Assembly: GCF_013344765.1 (NCBI RefSeq)
Contig: NZ_JABVBF010000007.1
Location: 1-41,997 of the forward strand
Direction: 5' to 3'
Source of the DNA: Acinetobacter lactucae
GTDB lineage: Bacteria > Pseudomonadota > Gammaproteobacteria > Pseudomonadales > Moraxellaceae
DNA length: 41,997 nucleotides
Positions 16,399 to 24,364 of the stretch are shown here, piece after piece. Numbering within the stretch: the stretch's first letter is position 1; each line of letters starts with the position of its first letter. Position numbers and translations under genes: made by a program. The notes under the pieces were generated by a model. It ran no database searches. It saw only the letters and a program-made list of their open reading frames with translations, and had not been told where the DNA came from.

Positions 16399-17091
16399 AT
16401 GTCTCAACCTAAAGCTCTGAAGACAAAAGACCGGATTTTACAAATCAGTTTGCAGCTTTTTAATGAGCGAGGTGAACGGTCAGTTACAACCAATCATATT
16501 GCTGCGGAGTTGGGGATTAGCCCTGGAAACTTGTACTACCACTTTCGAAACAAGCATGAAATCATTAAGGAATTAATGTACCAATATCAGGTTGAGACTC
16601 TAGATATGCTCTCTTTACCTGAAGACAGACCATTAACGACCAATGACAAAATCAACTATTTTCAGGTATTAAGTGGTCAACTTTGGAGTTACCGTTTTAT
16701 TCATCGTGATGTCTATCATTTAGTTGAAAGTAACGAAGACTTTAAAAAGATTTATCCGCGTTTTGCGGGGCAGGTAATGCAGCAAGGGCAAAAGATTTAT
16801 CAAGCCTTTGTTGATGCTGGTCTTATGAAAATGACGCCATCTGAAATTGAAGCGCTCATTATTAACTTGTGGATTGTATTAACCAACTGGACAAACTTTT
16901 TATATATGTCTGGCCATATCAGTGACAATAACCATTTAGAAGAAAAATGGGTTTGGCAGGCATTACGTCAAATGGTTTTCCTTGAAGGTCCTTATCTTAT
17001 GGGTGAAAGCCGAGCAACTTACGAGCAGTTGCTTGAATCACTGGGGCCTTCTGATCTATTCGCCAGCTTGTCGTCCCTAAAAGATGAATAG
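16399..17091 (+). CDS. TetR/AcrR family transcriptional regulator
   Basis: A 230-aa regulator. The N-terminal helix-turn-helix spans about residues 10-55 and includes DRILQISLQLFNERGERSVT and the recognition helix region ISPGNLYYHFRNKHEII. The remaining 170 residues form the helical ligand-binding and dimerisation domain (C-terminal TetR type), and its hydrophobic, tryptophan-rich composition would suit a hydrophobic ligand. AAAGG eight bases upstream supports the ATG. It is divergent from the aldehyde dehydrogenase and probably represses it through the palindrome at 16320-16339. The inducer might be an aldehyde, alcohol or fatty-acid derivative; this is inference. Confidence 0.9.
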   Translation: MSQPKALKTKDRILQISLQLFNERGERSVTTNHIAAELGISPGNLYYHFRNKHEIIKELMYQYQVETLDMLSLPEDRPLTTNDKINYFQVLSGQLWSYRFIHRDVYHLVESNEDFKKIYPRFAGQVMQQGQKIYQAFVDAGLMKMTPSEIEALIINLWIVLTNWTNFLYMSGHISDNNHLEEKWVWQALRQMVFLEGPYLMGESRATYEQLLESLGPSDLFASLSSLKDE

Positions 17092-17120
17092 TTGTGCTTG
17101 CCTATTTAGAGCGCTAGAAT
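17092..17120 (+). promoter_or_regulatory. Sigma-70 promoter of purU
   Basis: TTGTGC at 17092-17097 and TAGAAT at 17115-17120 are 17 bases apart. The -35 starts immediately after the tetR stop codon. Transcription would begin near 17127, 40 bases before the ATG chosen for purU. Confidence 0.6.
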
Positions 17121-17166
17121 ACTCGGCTTATTAAAAAATTTGACTCAATTAAGTGATATTAACCAA

Positions 17167-18030
17167 ATGAATATGACCACTGCCAATACAGCCCGTTTAC
17201 TGATTACTTGTGAAGACAAGCCTGGGATCGTACAGGCTGTATCGAGCTTTTTGTACCATCAAGGTGCAAACATTACCGCGCTTGATCAGTATGCGACGGA
17301 AGCTCAGGGCGGACGTTATTTCATGCGTGTTGAATTTGAACTTGATCATTTACAGTCACGTAAAGATGCATTAATTCAAACATTTGCTGCGAATGTTGCT
17401 GAGCGTTATGGCATGCAATGGCGTCTTGCTTTCGTAAATGATATTAAAAAGGTGGGTATTTTAGTTTCTAAAGTTGACCATGCTTTACTTGAATTATTGT
17501 GGCGTCATGCACGTGGGTCGTTGCCTTGCGAAATTACACATGTGATTTCTAACCATGAAGATTTACGTGAATCTGTTGAGAACTTCGGTATTCCATTTAC
17601 AGTAATCAAAGTAACTAAAGACAATAAAGCTGAAGCTTATGCACAAATTGATGAAATGATGCAGGGCAATGATTTATTGGTTCTCGCACGTTACATGCAA
17701 ATTCTAAGCGAAGATTTTGTTGCGAAATGGGAAATGAAAATCATCAATATCCACCATTCTTTCTTGCCAGCTTTCGTGGGTGCTAACCCATATAAGCAAG
17801 CTTATGAAAAAGGTGTGAAGTTGATTGGTGCGACAGCCCACTATGTGACTGCTGATCTAGATCAAGGCCCAATTATTGAGCAAGACGTTGAGCGTGTAAG
17901 CCATGATTATAATGTTGAGCAATTACGTGAACTAGGTGAAGACGTAGAGCGTAATGTATTGGCTCGAGCAGTAAAATGGCATTTAGAAGACCGTATTATT
18001 GTTGATGGCAATAAGACCGTTGTTTTTTAA
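17167..18030 (+). CDS. purU: Formyltetrahydrofolate deformylase
   Basis: Hydrolyses 10-formyl-THF to formate and THF, balancing the one-carbon pool and supplying formate for PurT-type purine synthesis. The N-terminal ACT domain starts at ARLLITCEDKPGIVQAVSSF (about residues 9-85). The C-terminal formyltransferase-like catalytic domain has the invariant INIHHSFLPAFVGANPYKQA with the catalytic His, followed by GATAHYVTADLDQGPIIEQD with the active-site Asp. The frame is open from a TTG at 17140 that has no ribosome-binding site. I use the ATG at 17167, with a second ATG two codons later also possible; all choices keep the ACT domain. A hairpin terminator follows the stop. Confidence 0.93.
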   Translation: MNMTTANTARLLITCEDKPGIVQAVSSFLYHQGANITALDQYATEAQGGRYFMRVEFELDHLQSRKDALIQTFAANVAERYGMQWRLAFVNDIKKVGILVSKVDHALLELLWRHARGSLPCEITHVISNHEDLRESVENFGIPFTVIKVTKDNKAEAYAQIDEMMQGNDLLVLARYMQILSEDFVAKWEMKIINIHHSFLPAFVGANPYKQAYEKGVKLIGATAHYVTADLDQGPIIEQDVERVSHDYNVEQLRELGEDVERNVLARAVKWHLEDRIIVDGNKTVVF

Positions 18031-18046
18031 ATAATGCTTATCTTAA

Positions 18047-18072
18047 AAAGCACGCTTCTTGCGTGTTTTTTT
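18047..18072 (+). terminator. Terminator of purU
   Basis: CACGC (18051-18055) and GCGTG (18061-18065) form a GC-rich stem around TTCTT, followed by seven T. It is 20 bases after the purU stop. Confidence 0.82.
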
Positions 18073-18409
18073 ATATCAAAAATATTATTGAAATGATATA
18101 ACGTAACAAATTTTGATGAGTTTATGGTAGGATTAGAGCTATTCACCGTGAAATTAGTCTAACTATCCAAGTTAGAGTAAATACATTGTGAACAAGAGAT
18201 ACCAGTTCATGTAACTATGGGAAAACAAAAGCAAAGACACTCAACTGATACAAAGGAGTGATTTAGAGCAAATGTTTTTCTCAAAAAATAGTTGCAAATG
18301 AAAACACTTCTCATTTATTATTGTGGCACTTTATTGTTCTATCCGATGTTTGAAATCGTTTCTCTAAATAGAAATTTGAGATCATCATCCATTAGGTAAT
18401 TAGATTCTT
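18073..18409. other. Gene-free leader region upstream of tonB
   Basis: The 379 bases between purU and tonB hold the purU terminator and then an AT-rich stretch with a 6-bp inverted repeat, TCTAAC and GTTAGA, around 18160-18176. The tonB promoter with its Fur-box candidate lies at 18292-18321. Only reading frames of 9 to 34 codons occur, and none has both a good ribosome-binding site and a recognisable product. The transcribed leader of tonB would be about 80 bases long. Confidence 0.5.
18292..18321 (+). promoter_or_regulatory. Fur-box candidate within the tonB promoter
   Basis: TTGCAA (18292-18297) and TATTAT (18316-18321) form a promoter with an 18-base spacer. The 19 bases 18297-18315 fill the spacer with an inverted repeat whose arms AATGAAAA and TTCTCATT match at seven of eight positions, which is the shape of a Fur site. 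Iron-bound Fur here would block polymerase, giving iron-repressed tonB-exbB-exbD. Confidence 0.6.
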
Positions 18410-19165
18410 ATGAGTCAATCTTCCGCAACCTTAAACTCTCCCAATCCGATGAAAAAGAAAGTCATCACAGCACTAATTGCGGTTGTAATTGGTCATATCG
18501 GGGTCTTATGGGCGGTCAGCCATATTAAGCCTGCTGAATTAAAGCCAATCGAGAAGAAGCCTTTACAGGTACGTTTTGTAAAAATTCAAGAGCAACCAAA
18601 ACCATTGCCTCCGAAGCCAAAGGAACCGCCTAAAAAGCCGGAACCTAAGAAAGAGGTAAAAGAAGTTAAAGTTATTGAAAAACCTGTGACACCACCTAAA
18701 AAAGTGGAAAAAATTCAACAGGTGAAAAAGGCTGAAACACCAAAAGAAACAGTAAAGACAGAACCTAAAGTTGAAACTAAAGTGGTAACAACAACGACAA
18801 CTGTTACTGAAAAAGTCGTTGAAAAACCGAAGCCAGTGGTACAAGAAGCGCCTAAAGCTCAACCTACTCCAGATCCATCACCGAAAAGAGTTTCAATTGG
18901 TGGTTCGGGTGTACAGTGGAGCCGTTCACCACGTTTAACAGTTTCTTCAAAAGATTTACAAGGCGAAGCACGCTCTGTCATGGTACTGATTGAAGCCGAT
19001 GAGAAAGGCAAGATTATTAATGTACGAGTGACGAGAAGTAGTGGTATTTCAAGTCTAGATGACAAAGTTGTCCGTGCTGTTCGCGGTGCGAAATTTAAAC
19101 CTTATATGGAAAATGGTGTTGCTTATCCAATTAAAGCAGAGCAACCCTTTGATTTAACCCCTTAA
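18410..19165 (+). CDS. tonB: Energy transducer TonB
   Basis: A 251-aa periplasm-spanning protein that carries proton-motive energy from ExbB-ExbD to outer-membrane receptors. It has a short cytoplasmic N-terminus and one membrane anchor at about residues 18-34 (VITALIAVVIGHIGVLWAV, which includes the His of the ExbB contact helix). A proline/lysine-rich periplasmic linker covers about residues 45-155. The C-terminal TonB domain contains EADEKGKIINVRVTRSSG and the GAKFKPYMENG strand. It heads an operon with exbB and exbD. The promoter carries a Fur-box candidate, so iron should repress it. Its likely partners include the siderophore receptor at 39576-41864. Confidence 0.94.
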   Translation: MSQSSATLNSPNPMKKKVITALIAVVIGHIGVLWAVSHIKPAELKPIEKKPLQVRFVKIQEQPKPLPPKPKEPPKKPEPKKEVKEVKVIEKPVTPPKKVEKIQQVKKAETPKETVKTEPKVETKVVTTTTTVTEKVVEKPKPVVQEAPKAQPTPDPSPKRVSIGGSGVQWSRSPRLTVSSKDLQGEARSVMVLIEADEKGKIINVRVTRSSGISSLDDKVVRAVRGAKFKPYMENGVAYPIKAEQPFDLTP

Positions 19166-19208
19166 ATGAATTTGAGTCCCAACGGCTAACCTTAATCAGG
19201 AGTTCAAT

Positions 19209-19829
19209 ATGAACTTTTCAATCTATTGGCAACATGCAGATGCAGTGAGTAAAACCCTGTATTTCATCTTATTGGCAATGTCGATTGCTACCTGGACAGT
19301 TTTCATCTTACGTTTGATGGGGACTCGCCAACTAAAACAACAAGCTTATGCTCAACTTTCTCAGGCTATCACTTCGCTAAAAGCAAAGTTACAACCTTTG
19401 AGTTTTGAACAACGTAAAGCGGTTGCAGAGCAGGCATTACTTCGTCAGATTTCTGCTGAAAAAGCCAATGCTGATAAAGGTATTTCGGTTTTAGGAACGA
19501 TTGCTTCAATTGCACCATTCGTTGGTTTGTTTGGTACTGTTTGGGGTATTTTCCATGCGCTTGTTGCCGTAGGTAAAAGCGGACAAGCAGGTTTGGCTCA
19601 AGTGGCTACACCAGTAGGTGAAGCACTTATTATGACGGGTCTTGGTCTTGCAGTTGCGATTCCTGCGGTATTGGCTTACAACATCTGTGTACGCGCTAAC
19701 CGTGGTCTTGCTCACGACTTACAAGATCAAGCGCATAGCTTGTTAATTGACACGATGTTGCAGCAAGACTCAACTGTAAAGTCTGACGTTAAAACTGCAC
19801 AGCAAAGTTACGTTGGAGGTCAAGCTTAA
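19209..19829 (+). CDS. exbB: TonB-system proton channel subunit ExbB
   Basis: A 206-aa inner-membrane protein that forms the pentameric proton channel with ExbD. Three hydrophobic helices are visible: about residues 15-35, 95-120 (SVLGTIASIAPFVGLFGTVWG, the MotA/TolQ/ExbB signature) and 140-165 (ALIMTGLGLAVAIPAVLAYN). CAGGAG precedes the ATG at a good distance. It is 43 bases downstream of tonB, and its stop codon overlaps the exbD start by one base (TAATG), so the two subunits are translationally coupled. Confidence 0.95.
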   Translation: MNFSIYWQHADAVSKTLYFILLAMSIATWTVFILRLMGTRQLKQQAYAQLSQAITSLKAKLQPLSFEQRKAVAEQALLRQISAEKANADKGISVLGTIASIAPFVGLFGTVWGIFHALVAVGKSGQAGLAQVATPVGEALIMTGLGLAVAIPAVLAYNICVRANRGLAHDLQDQAHSLLIDTMLQQDSTVKSDVKTAQQSYVGGQA

Positions 19830-20233
19830 TGGCTTTTCAATTGGGTGAAGACCACGATAGTGGCATGAATGAGATGAACCTCATTCCGCTAATCGACATT
19901 ATGTTGGTGTTAATGATCATCTTTTTGGTCACAGCAACAGTTGCCAACCCATCGATTCCATTAACGCTTCCTAAAACAACTGCTGAAATTATTGATCCAC
20001 CACCAAAAGCAATTACGATTAGTATCAATGCAAATGGTGAAGTGGCTTGGGATACTCAAGTGATTAGCCTAGATGAGCTTCAAAAACGTTTTCAAGAAGC
20101 AGGTCAAGGTGATGTGAAACCAACAGTCCAACTTCGTGCTGATAAAGAGTCGAAGTACGATACTGTTGCTCAGGTAATGTCTCGCGCCAGTGAAGCCGGA
20201 CTGAGCGATATTGCCTTTGTAAGTGAAAACTAA
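19829..20233 (+). CDS. exbD: TonB-system subunit ExbD
   Basis: A 134-aa protein with a single membrane helix at about residues 20-42 (NLIPLIDIMLVLMIIFLVTA). This helix contains the essential proton-carrying Asp in LIDIMLVL. The periplasmic C-terminal domain has the family strand pattern VQLRADKESKYDTVAQVMS. The start overlaps the exbB stop by one base. It is the last gene of the tonB-exbB-exbD operon and is closed by the terminator at 20251-20279. Only one exbD copy is in this window. Confidence 0.95.
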   Translation: MAFQLGEDHDSGMNEMNLIPLIDIMLVLMIIFLVTATVANPSIPLTLPKTTAEIIDPPPKAITISINANGEVAWDTQVISLDELQKRFQEAGQGDVKPTVQLRADKESKYDTVAQVMSRASEAGLSDIAFVSEN

Positions 20234-20250
20234 AATTTAGTTTACTCAAT

Positions 20251-20279
20251 AAAAAAGCAACCAATTTGGTTGCTTTTTT
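20251..20279. terminator. Bidirectional terminator between exbD and msrA
   Basis: AAAAAAGCAACC (20251-20262) and GGTTGCTTTTTT (20268-20279) form a perfect stem around AATTT, between the convergent exbD and msrA genes. Confidence 0.9.
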
Positions 20280-20290
20280 ATTGCTCTGAT

Positions 20291-20815
20291 TTATTGATCT
20301 TTCATCAGGTGCTGGAATTTACTATATAGCTTGAGCAGCTTAGGTGGAATCGCAAAGTTGCAATAACCTTGTGAAGGATTCTTTGCATAGTAATTCTGAT
20401 GATATTCTTCTGCCGGATAGAACGTCGGAACAGGAGACAACTCAGTCACAATATCAAGATCATCATCTTTTAGCGTTTGAATCGTATGTTCTGCTGCCTG
20501 CTTTTGCTCTTCATTATAATAGTAAATAACAGAGCGGTATTGTGTGCCGATATCATTACCTTGGCGATTTAAAGTCGTTGGATCATGAGTTGCGAAGAAC
20601 ACGTCGAGTAACTGGGAGTAAGTTACTTGCTCTTCATCAAAGTCGACTAAGATCACCTCAGCGTGCTGGGTGTCTCCTTGACATACTTGCTCGTAGGTAG
20701 GATTAATCGTGTGCCCACCTGCATACCCACTCGTTACTTTTTCTACACCGCGTATTTGTAAAAATACAGCTTCGACGCACCAAAAACAGCCGCCGCCAAA
20801 TAATGCCTGTTGCAT
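20291..20815 (-). CDS. msrA: Peptide-methionine (S)-S-oxide reductase MsrA
   Basis: Reduces S-epimer methionine sulfoxide in oxidised proteins, using thioredoxin. The catalytic motif GCFWC is at residues 9-13, with nucleophile Cys10. Downstream are [19 protein letters not shown], the [22 protein letters not shown] block and [20 protein letters not shown], all standard for MsrA. At 174 aa it is the short cytoplasmic form, with no signal peptide and no MsrB fusion. GAGGG eight bases before the ATG supports the start. It appears to be transcribed alone, about 100 bases from the DUF4105 gene upstream of it. Confidence 0.95.
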   Translation of the reverse strand: MQQALFGGGCFWCVEAVFLQIRGVEKVTSGYAGGHTINPTYEQVCQGDTQHAEVILVDFDEEQVTYSQLLDVFFATHDPTTLNRQGNDIGTQYRSVIYYYNEEQKQAAEHTIQTLKDDDLDIVTELSPVPTFYPAEEYHQNYYAKNPSQGYCNFAIPPKLLKLYSKFQHLMKDQ

Positions 20816-20915
20816 TGTTTTTCCCTCTATTTCCTGCCTATTACAATAGGGTTTATGTATTTAAAATACAAAGTAAAGCATGTATAAAAAAGTAAAGAAA
20901 AGTGCATTACTTATT

Positions 20916-21971
20916 TCATTTAGCTTTAGGTAAACCTTGTCGAACGATTTGAGAGAAGTGTTCACTACTCTGATCTGATAGCTGTTCAAAATTTTCAGTT
21001 CTTGGGTTGATATGCGCAATTTGATACCACTGTTTTAAACTGATATTTTGATTAAGTGCTTTAAGGTCATATAAATAATTAGGTAAGTAACCTGAAGCGA
21101 TTAGACGATAATCTTTGGGAAGCTGATATGGGTTAATTGCTTGAACCATATCAAAAATTAAAGTTGTACAGTTACTGGTAAGAGTATTGTACCACTTCGG
21201 TTCTGCACGTAGCTCATCCGATTTTTTAAGATATTCTAAAAATAGCGCTTTTTGCTCGCTACGCGGCATATTGACTGGGAAATTATAAACCTGCTCTTTA
21301 CGGATGTTGCTACGCGTATAGACAATATCTTTCTCATCAGAAGCAATGAGGCTCAGTTCATATTTTCTAAAAAAACCGCCAATTGCCGAAAACTCTTCAG
21401 TCTTTTCTTTACGAATCTCGATTGAGAAGACCAAAGGTTGCTGATTCTTAAATTCGAAGCTTACCAGTGTATGAGCAATTTGTGGTCCCATCCAGTAAGA
21501 GGCAATGATATTTATGCCATTCAGCTGCTTAAGATCAAATGTTCGGGTTTCCCATCGCACATCATAGGTTCCATCAGGATGCCAGTTGAAGTTACGAACA
21601 TTGTGTAAAGTGACTACATCGCCGTGCTTTTCATAGCTCAGCATATTGGCAACTTCAGGGTTCCAGTCTCGATCTTGACGTGCAGTAATCGAAAAATACC
21701 AAACAAGAGAGCAGGCAAATGCTAAAAGATAAATCAGGATATCGGTACGGCGGCTAATAATATGACCTTCAACATATAAGCCAACCATACTCAGTGCAAA
21801 AGCAATCCAGATGCCAATGAGTATGCGGCTGCCTAACCAGCCAAAAGGTTGTTGAACCCAGAGCGCTACGCATACCCAAATACTAGAGAACACAATAAAC
21901 AACGTGAATAGACTATGTAACAGCCAAAAAAGTAGACCGATAATAAATTCACGTGTTCCGATATTGTGCAT
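20916..21971 (-). CDS. DUF4105 (Lnb N-terminal-like) membrane protein
   Basis: A 351-aa protein. The N-terminal 110 residues carry about three hydrophobic helices (near 10-35, 45-65 and 75-95). The remainder is a soluble domain of about 240 residues, probably periplasmic. Its conserved core ends in WYNTLTSNCTTLIFDMV, with the Asn-Cys pair typical of the DUF4105/NlpC-P60-like fold, and an upstream SFEFKNQQPLVFSIEIR strand that also belongs to the family. The activity is unproven; the Cys suggests a thiol hydrolase. It lies 14 bases downstream of folA and should be the last gene of a thyA-folA-DUF4105 operon. Confidence 0.8.
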   Translation of the reverse strand: MHNIGTREFIIGLLFWLLHSLFTLFIVFSSIWVCVALWVQQPFGWLGSRILIGIWIAFALSMVGLYVEGHIISRRTDILIYLLAFACSLVWYFSITARQDRDWNPEVANMLSYEKHGDVVTLHNVRNFNWHPDGTYDVRWETRTFDLKQLNGINIIASYWMGPQIAHTLVSFEFKNQQPLVFSIEIRKEKTEEFSAIGGFFRKYELSLIASDEKDIVYTRSNIRKEQVYNFPVNMPRSEQKALFLEYLKKSDELRAEPKWYNTLTSNCTTLIFDMVQAINPYQLPKDYRLIASGYLPNYLYDLKALNQNISLKQWYQIAHINPRTENFEQLSDQSSEHFSQIVRQGLPKAK

Positions 21972-21985
21972 AAGTATCCATAGAA

Positions 21986-22495
21986 TTATTTTTTATAAGT
22001 GGCAAACTCGAATGAAGTTCCTGATTTTTCATCCACTTGCTGTTCACTTGCAGTTTTATGAAATTCGCTTGGTATTGTTGGATAATGTGCATCACCTTGC
22101 ACATCTAAGTCAACATGAGTAAGTTCAAGGCGATCTGCAATTGATAGGGTTTGCTTGAATATCTCACCGCCACCAATGATGAACAATGCTTGTTTTTCGG
22201 TATTTTTTACATCTTCTAAAGCTGCATTTAAAGCATCTTCAATTGAATACGCAACTTTAACACCGTCAAATTGCCAGTTAATGTCACGGGTAATTACCCA
22301 GTTTACACGGTTTGGTAGAGCACGGCCCATCGACTCAAGGGTTTTACGGCCCATCACGACCACACCGCCTTGAGTGATTTCTTTAAAATGTTTTAAGTCG
22401 GCAGAAATATGCCATGGCAACGCATTGCCTTTACCAATACAGTGATTCCTGTCCATTGCCACAACGTGGACAACTTCTACATTTTGCCATGCCAT
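21986..22495 (-). CDS. folA: Dihydrofolate reductase
   Basis: Reduces dihydrofolate to tetrahydrofolate with NADPH and is the target of trimethoprim. The 169-aa protein has VAMDRNHCIGKGNALPWHI, then SADLKHFKEIT with the catalytic Asp that protonates folate, VVMGRKTLESMGRALPNRVN, and IIGGGEIFKQ for cofactor binding. All are conserved, so it should be a functional chromosomal enzyme and not one of the mobile dfr types. It is 45 bases downstream of thyA, the enzyme whose product it recycles, and is likely cotranscribed. Confidence 0.96.
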   Translation of the reverse strand: MAWQNVEVVHVVAMDRNHCIGKGNALPWHISADLKHFKEITQGGVVVMGRKTLESMGRALPNRVNWVITRDINWQFDGVKVAYSIEDALNAALEDVKNTEKQALFIIGGGEIFKQTLSIADRLELTHVDLDVQGDAHYPTIPSEFHKTASEQQVDEKSGTSFEFATYKK

Positions 22496-22540
22496 AATCT
22501 TTATTCTCTAAACCGTAATCTAATGAAATTTAAGCCGTCG

Positions 22541-23383
22541 TTATACTGCAACTGGTGCTTTAATTGCAGGATGTGATTCATAACCTACAATTTCAATATC
22601 TTCAAATTTAAAATCAAATAAGTCAGTTATTTCTGGATTTAGTTTCAATTGGCATAGTGGTAATGGTTCACGTGTCAATTGAAGTTTAGCTTGTTCGAAA
22701 TGGTTGGCATAAAGATGTGTATCGCCACCAGTCCAGACAAAATCACCTACACCTAAACCACATACTTGAGCAATCATATGGGTGAGTAGAGCGTAACTTG
22801 CAATGTTAAAAGGTACGCCTAAGAACACGTCGGCACTACGTTGATAAAGCTGGCATGACAACTTGTTGTCTTGTACGAAAAATTGGAAGAGTGTGTGGCA
22901 AGGTGGCAATGCAACTTGTCCAGCTTCATTTGGGTTCCAGCCAGAAATAATTAAACGGCGTGAATTTGGATTAGTTTTAATTTCATTAATTAACCATTTA
23001 ATCTGGTCAAAGCCATCTTGGTTATAAGTACCGTCAGCATTTTTAGTTGCGCCAAAATTACGCCATTGATGACCATAGACTGGTCCAAGTTCATGTTCTG
23101 GGCGGCCAAAACGAGCAGTTTGTTCTGCTGTTGCCCATTCATCCCAAATTGAAACTTTATTATCTTTTAGATATTGGACGTTGGTGTCGCCTTTTAAAAA
23201 CCAAAGTAACTCAATCACGATAGAACGAAAATGAACTTTTTTGGTGGTGAGTAAAGGAAAACCTTTAGAGAGATCAAAACGCATTTGATGACCAAATACA
23301 GAACGGGTTCCTGTGCCTGTACGGTCGCCTTTGTCACCGCCATTATCAAGGATATGTTGTAGTAGGTCTAAATATGCACGCAT
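22541..23383 (-). CDS. thyA: Thymidylate synthase
   Basis: Makes dTMP from dUMP using methylene-THF, producing dihydrofolate that FolA recycles. The 280-aa protein has the N-terminal [20 protein letters not shown], the catalytic cysteine in [33 protein letters not shown], and the C-terminal end APVAV that closes over the active site. It contains a short insertion around residues 95-115 compared with the 264-aa E. coli enzyme. A CGAGAG sequence close to the ATG is the probable ribosome-binding site. It is the first gene of the thyA-folA-DUF4105 group. Confidence 0.97.
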   Translation of the reverse strand: MRAYLDLLQHILDNGGDKGDRTGTGTRSVFGHQMRFDLSKGFPLLTTKKVHFRSIVIELLWFLKGDTNVQYLKDNKVSIWDEWATAEQTARFGRPEHELGPVYGHQWRNFGATKNADGTYNQDGFDQIKWLINEIKTNPNSRRLIISGWNPNEAGQVALPPCHTLFQFFVQDNKLSCQLYQRSADVFLGVPFNIASYALLTHMIAQVCGLGVGDFVWTGGDTHLYANHFEQAKLQLTREPLPLCQLKLNPEITDLFDFKFEDIEIVGYESHPAIKAPVAV

Positions 23384-23435
23384 AACACTCTCGAGTTCGG
23401 ATTAATTCCATAAAATAGAAGGGGGAGATAGCTCA

Positions 23436-23531
23436 ATGATAAATAATTACGCAATAGTGCAGCTTCATCATGAACCACTGAAGATGATACCTGTTGTAGC
23501 TCAAGATGAAAATCTAAAAATGGTTCTATAG
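23436..23531 (+). CDS. Candidate 31-aa small protein with a strong ribosome-binding site
   Basis: A 31-codon frame begins with ATG at 23436, eight bases after GGGGGAG at 23421-23427. This is the best Shine-Dalgarno match in the intergenic space. It reads MINNYAIVQLHHEPLKMIPV and ends KMVL before TAG. Seven further codons in frame follow the TAG. It is on the strand opposite both neighbours and overlaps the region where the thyA promoter should be, so the purine run could also be accidental. No homology is known to me. Confidence 0.3.
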   Translation: MINNYAIVQLHHEPLKMIPVVAQDENLKMVL

Positions 23532-23548
23532 CATTTCAATGGATGTAA

Positions 23549-23914
23549 TTAGTCAAATCGCTTGGCACGATTTTGATAAATCGAAACAAGAAAAAATCCA
23601 ACCAGTACAAAGCCTAAAGCTTGTATCGTGACGATCCAATCGTACTGAGGCTGTAGCATCCACACCACCAGAGCAATAATAATGAAAGGGTAAATTCTCA
23701 GCAGAAACTGGAAGTTAGATTTATATGAACTACGAGCTGGAATTTTTGTTTTTAAATATTCTATGAAGTGAAGCCCAAAACCTAACACAAGGCTAAGAAT
23801 AGTATAAGACGGCGATAAAGGCTGAACTTGATTAGCAGCATAAACTGCAACACAAACAACAATAATGAAGATAAGTTTGATGTGACGTGGTGCGTTGTAC
23901 CAATAAGCCAACAT
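23549..23914 (-). CDS. Small four-helix membrane protein (paralogue 2)
   Basis: A 121-aa hydrophobic protein with about four membrane helices (near residues 8-25, 30-48, 70-88 and 93-112). It is not a family I can name. It resembles the protein encoded just upstream: both start ML-aromatic-W-aromatic-N, then a KL-hydrophobic helix, a QPL turn followed by TIL, and a basic loop before the third helix. The frame opens at a TTG three codons earlier, but aligning the two paralogues puts the start at the ATG at 23914. Its ribosome-binding AGG overlaps the stop codon of the upstream gene, so translation is probably coupled. Confidence 0.7.
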   Translation of the reverse strand: MLAYWYNAPRHIKLIFIIVVCVAVYAANQVQPLSPSYTILSLVLGFGLHFIEYLKTKIPARSSYKSNFQFLLRIYPFIIIALVVWMLQPQYDWIVTIQALGFVLVGFFLVSIYQNRAKRFD

Positions 23915-23925
23915 GAAAACCAAAC

Positions 23926-24285
23926 CTATTTCTTAAAAAGCGATTGAGGTGAAAAAATAAAAGCAGCAAGCGCCATAAAAGCAATTCCTTGAACACCCCA
24001 GATCAGCAAGTTCGGCATTGTTTTAACAAAAATAAGGGCAAATAACAGTGCGATAGGTATCCAAGTCAACAGGCGATAAAGCAAGCCGGTCGGATTTTTC
24101 TGAGCAAAATGCAATTTAAAATAGCGGCAGATTAAAAAGATAACACCCGTGCCAGTAAACATTAGAATCGTATCTAAAGGCAATGGTTGGTATTGATATA
24201 ATCCAATACAGATCAATAGTGTAATAATTAAAATTACTAATTTTTTAAATATCGGGACTTGAGTGTTAAACCAGAATTCCAGCAT
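23926..24285 (-). CDS. Small four-helix membrane protein (paralogue 1)
   Basis: A 119-aa hydrophobic protein with about four membrane helices and a basic C-terminus (SLFKK). It begins MLEFWFNTQVPIFKKLVILI and contains QPLPLDTILMF, matching the pattern of the adjacent gene product, so the pair probably arose by tandem duplication. No enzymatic motif or known family is apparent. It lies between the lgt terminator and its paralogue and so should have its own promoter in 24286-24321. Confidence 0.7.
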   Translation of the reverse strand: MLEFWFNTQVPIFKKLVILIITLLICIGLYQYQPLPLDTILMFTGTGVIFLICRYFKLHFAQKNPTGLLYRLLTWIPIALLFALIFVKTMPNLLIWGVQGIAFMALAAFIFSPQSLFKK

Positions 24286-24321
24286 GGCATATCTTCATTT
24301 TTGGGAGAGTAAAACTGTAGC

Positions 24322-24353
24322 ATAAAAAAGAAAAGAGGAGCCGAAACTCCTCT
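24322..24353 (-). terminator. Terminator of lgt
   Basis: AGAGGAG (24334-24340) and CTCCTCT (24347-24353) form the stem. Reading the minus strand, the stem is followed by TTTTCTTTTTTATG. It begins 12 bases after the lgt stop codon. Confidence 0.85.
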
Positions 24354-24364
24354 GATTTATCATA

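Noticed and set aside
18216-18260. 14-codon lysine/glutamine-rich frame upstream of tonB as a leader peptide
   Set aside because: It lies upstream of the tonB promoter and has no codon bias relating to iron or any amino acid pathway.
18298-18402. 34-codon frame MKTLLIYYCGTLLFYPMFEI and onward upstream of tonB
   Set aside because: Its start lies inside the promoter spacer and Fur-box candidate, so it could not be transcribed from that promoter; no ribosome-binding site.
18563-18862. 99-codon minus-strand frame rich in Phe, Arg and Trp
   Set aside because: It is the antisense shadow of the proline/lysine-rich linker of TonB.
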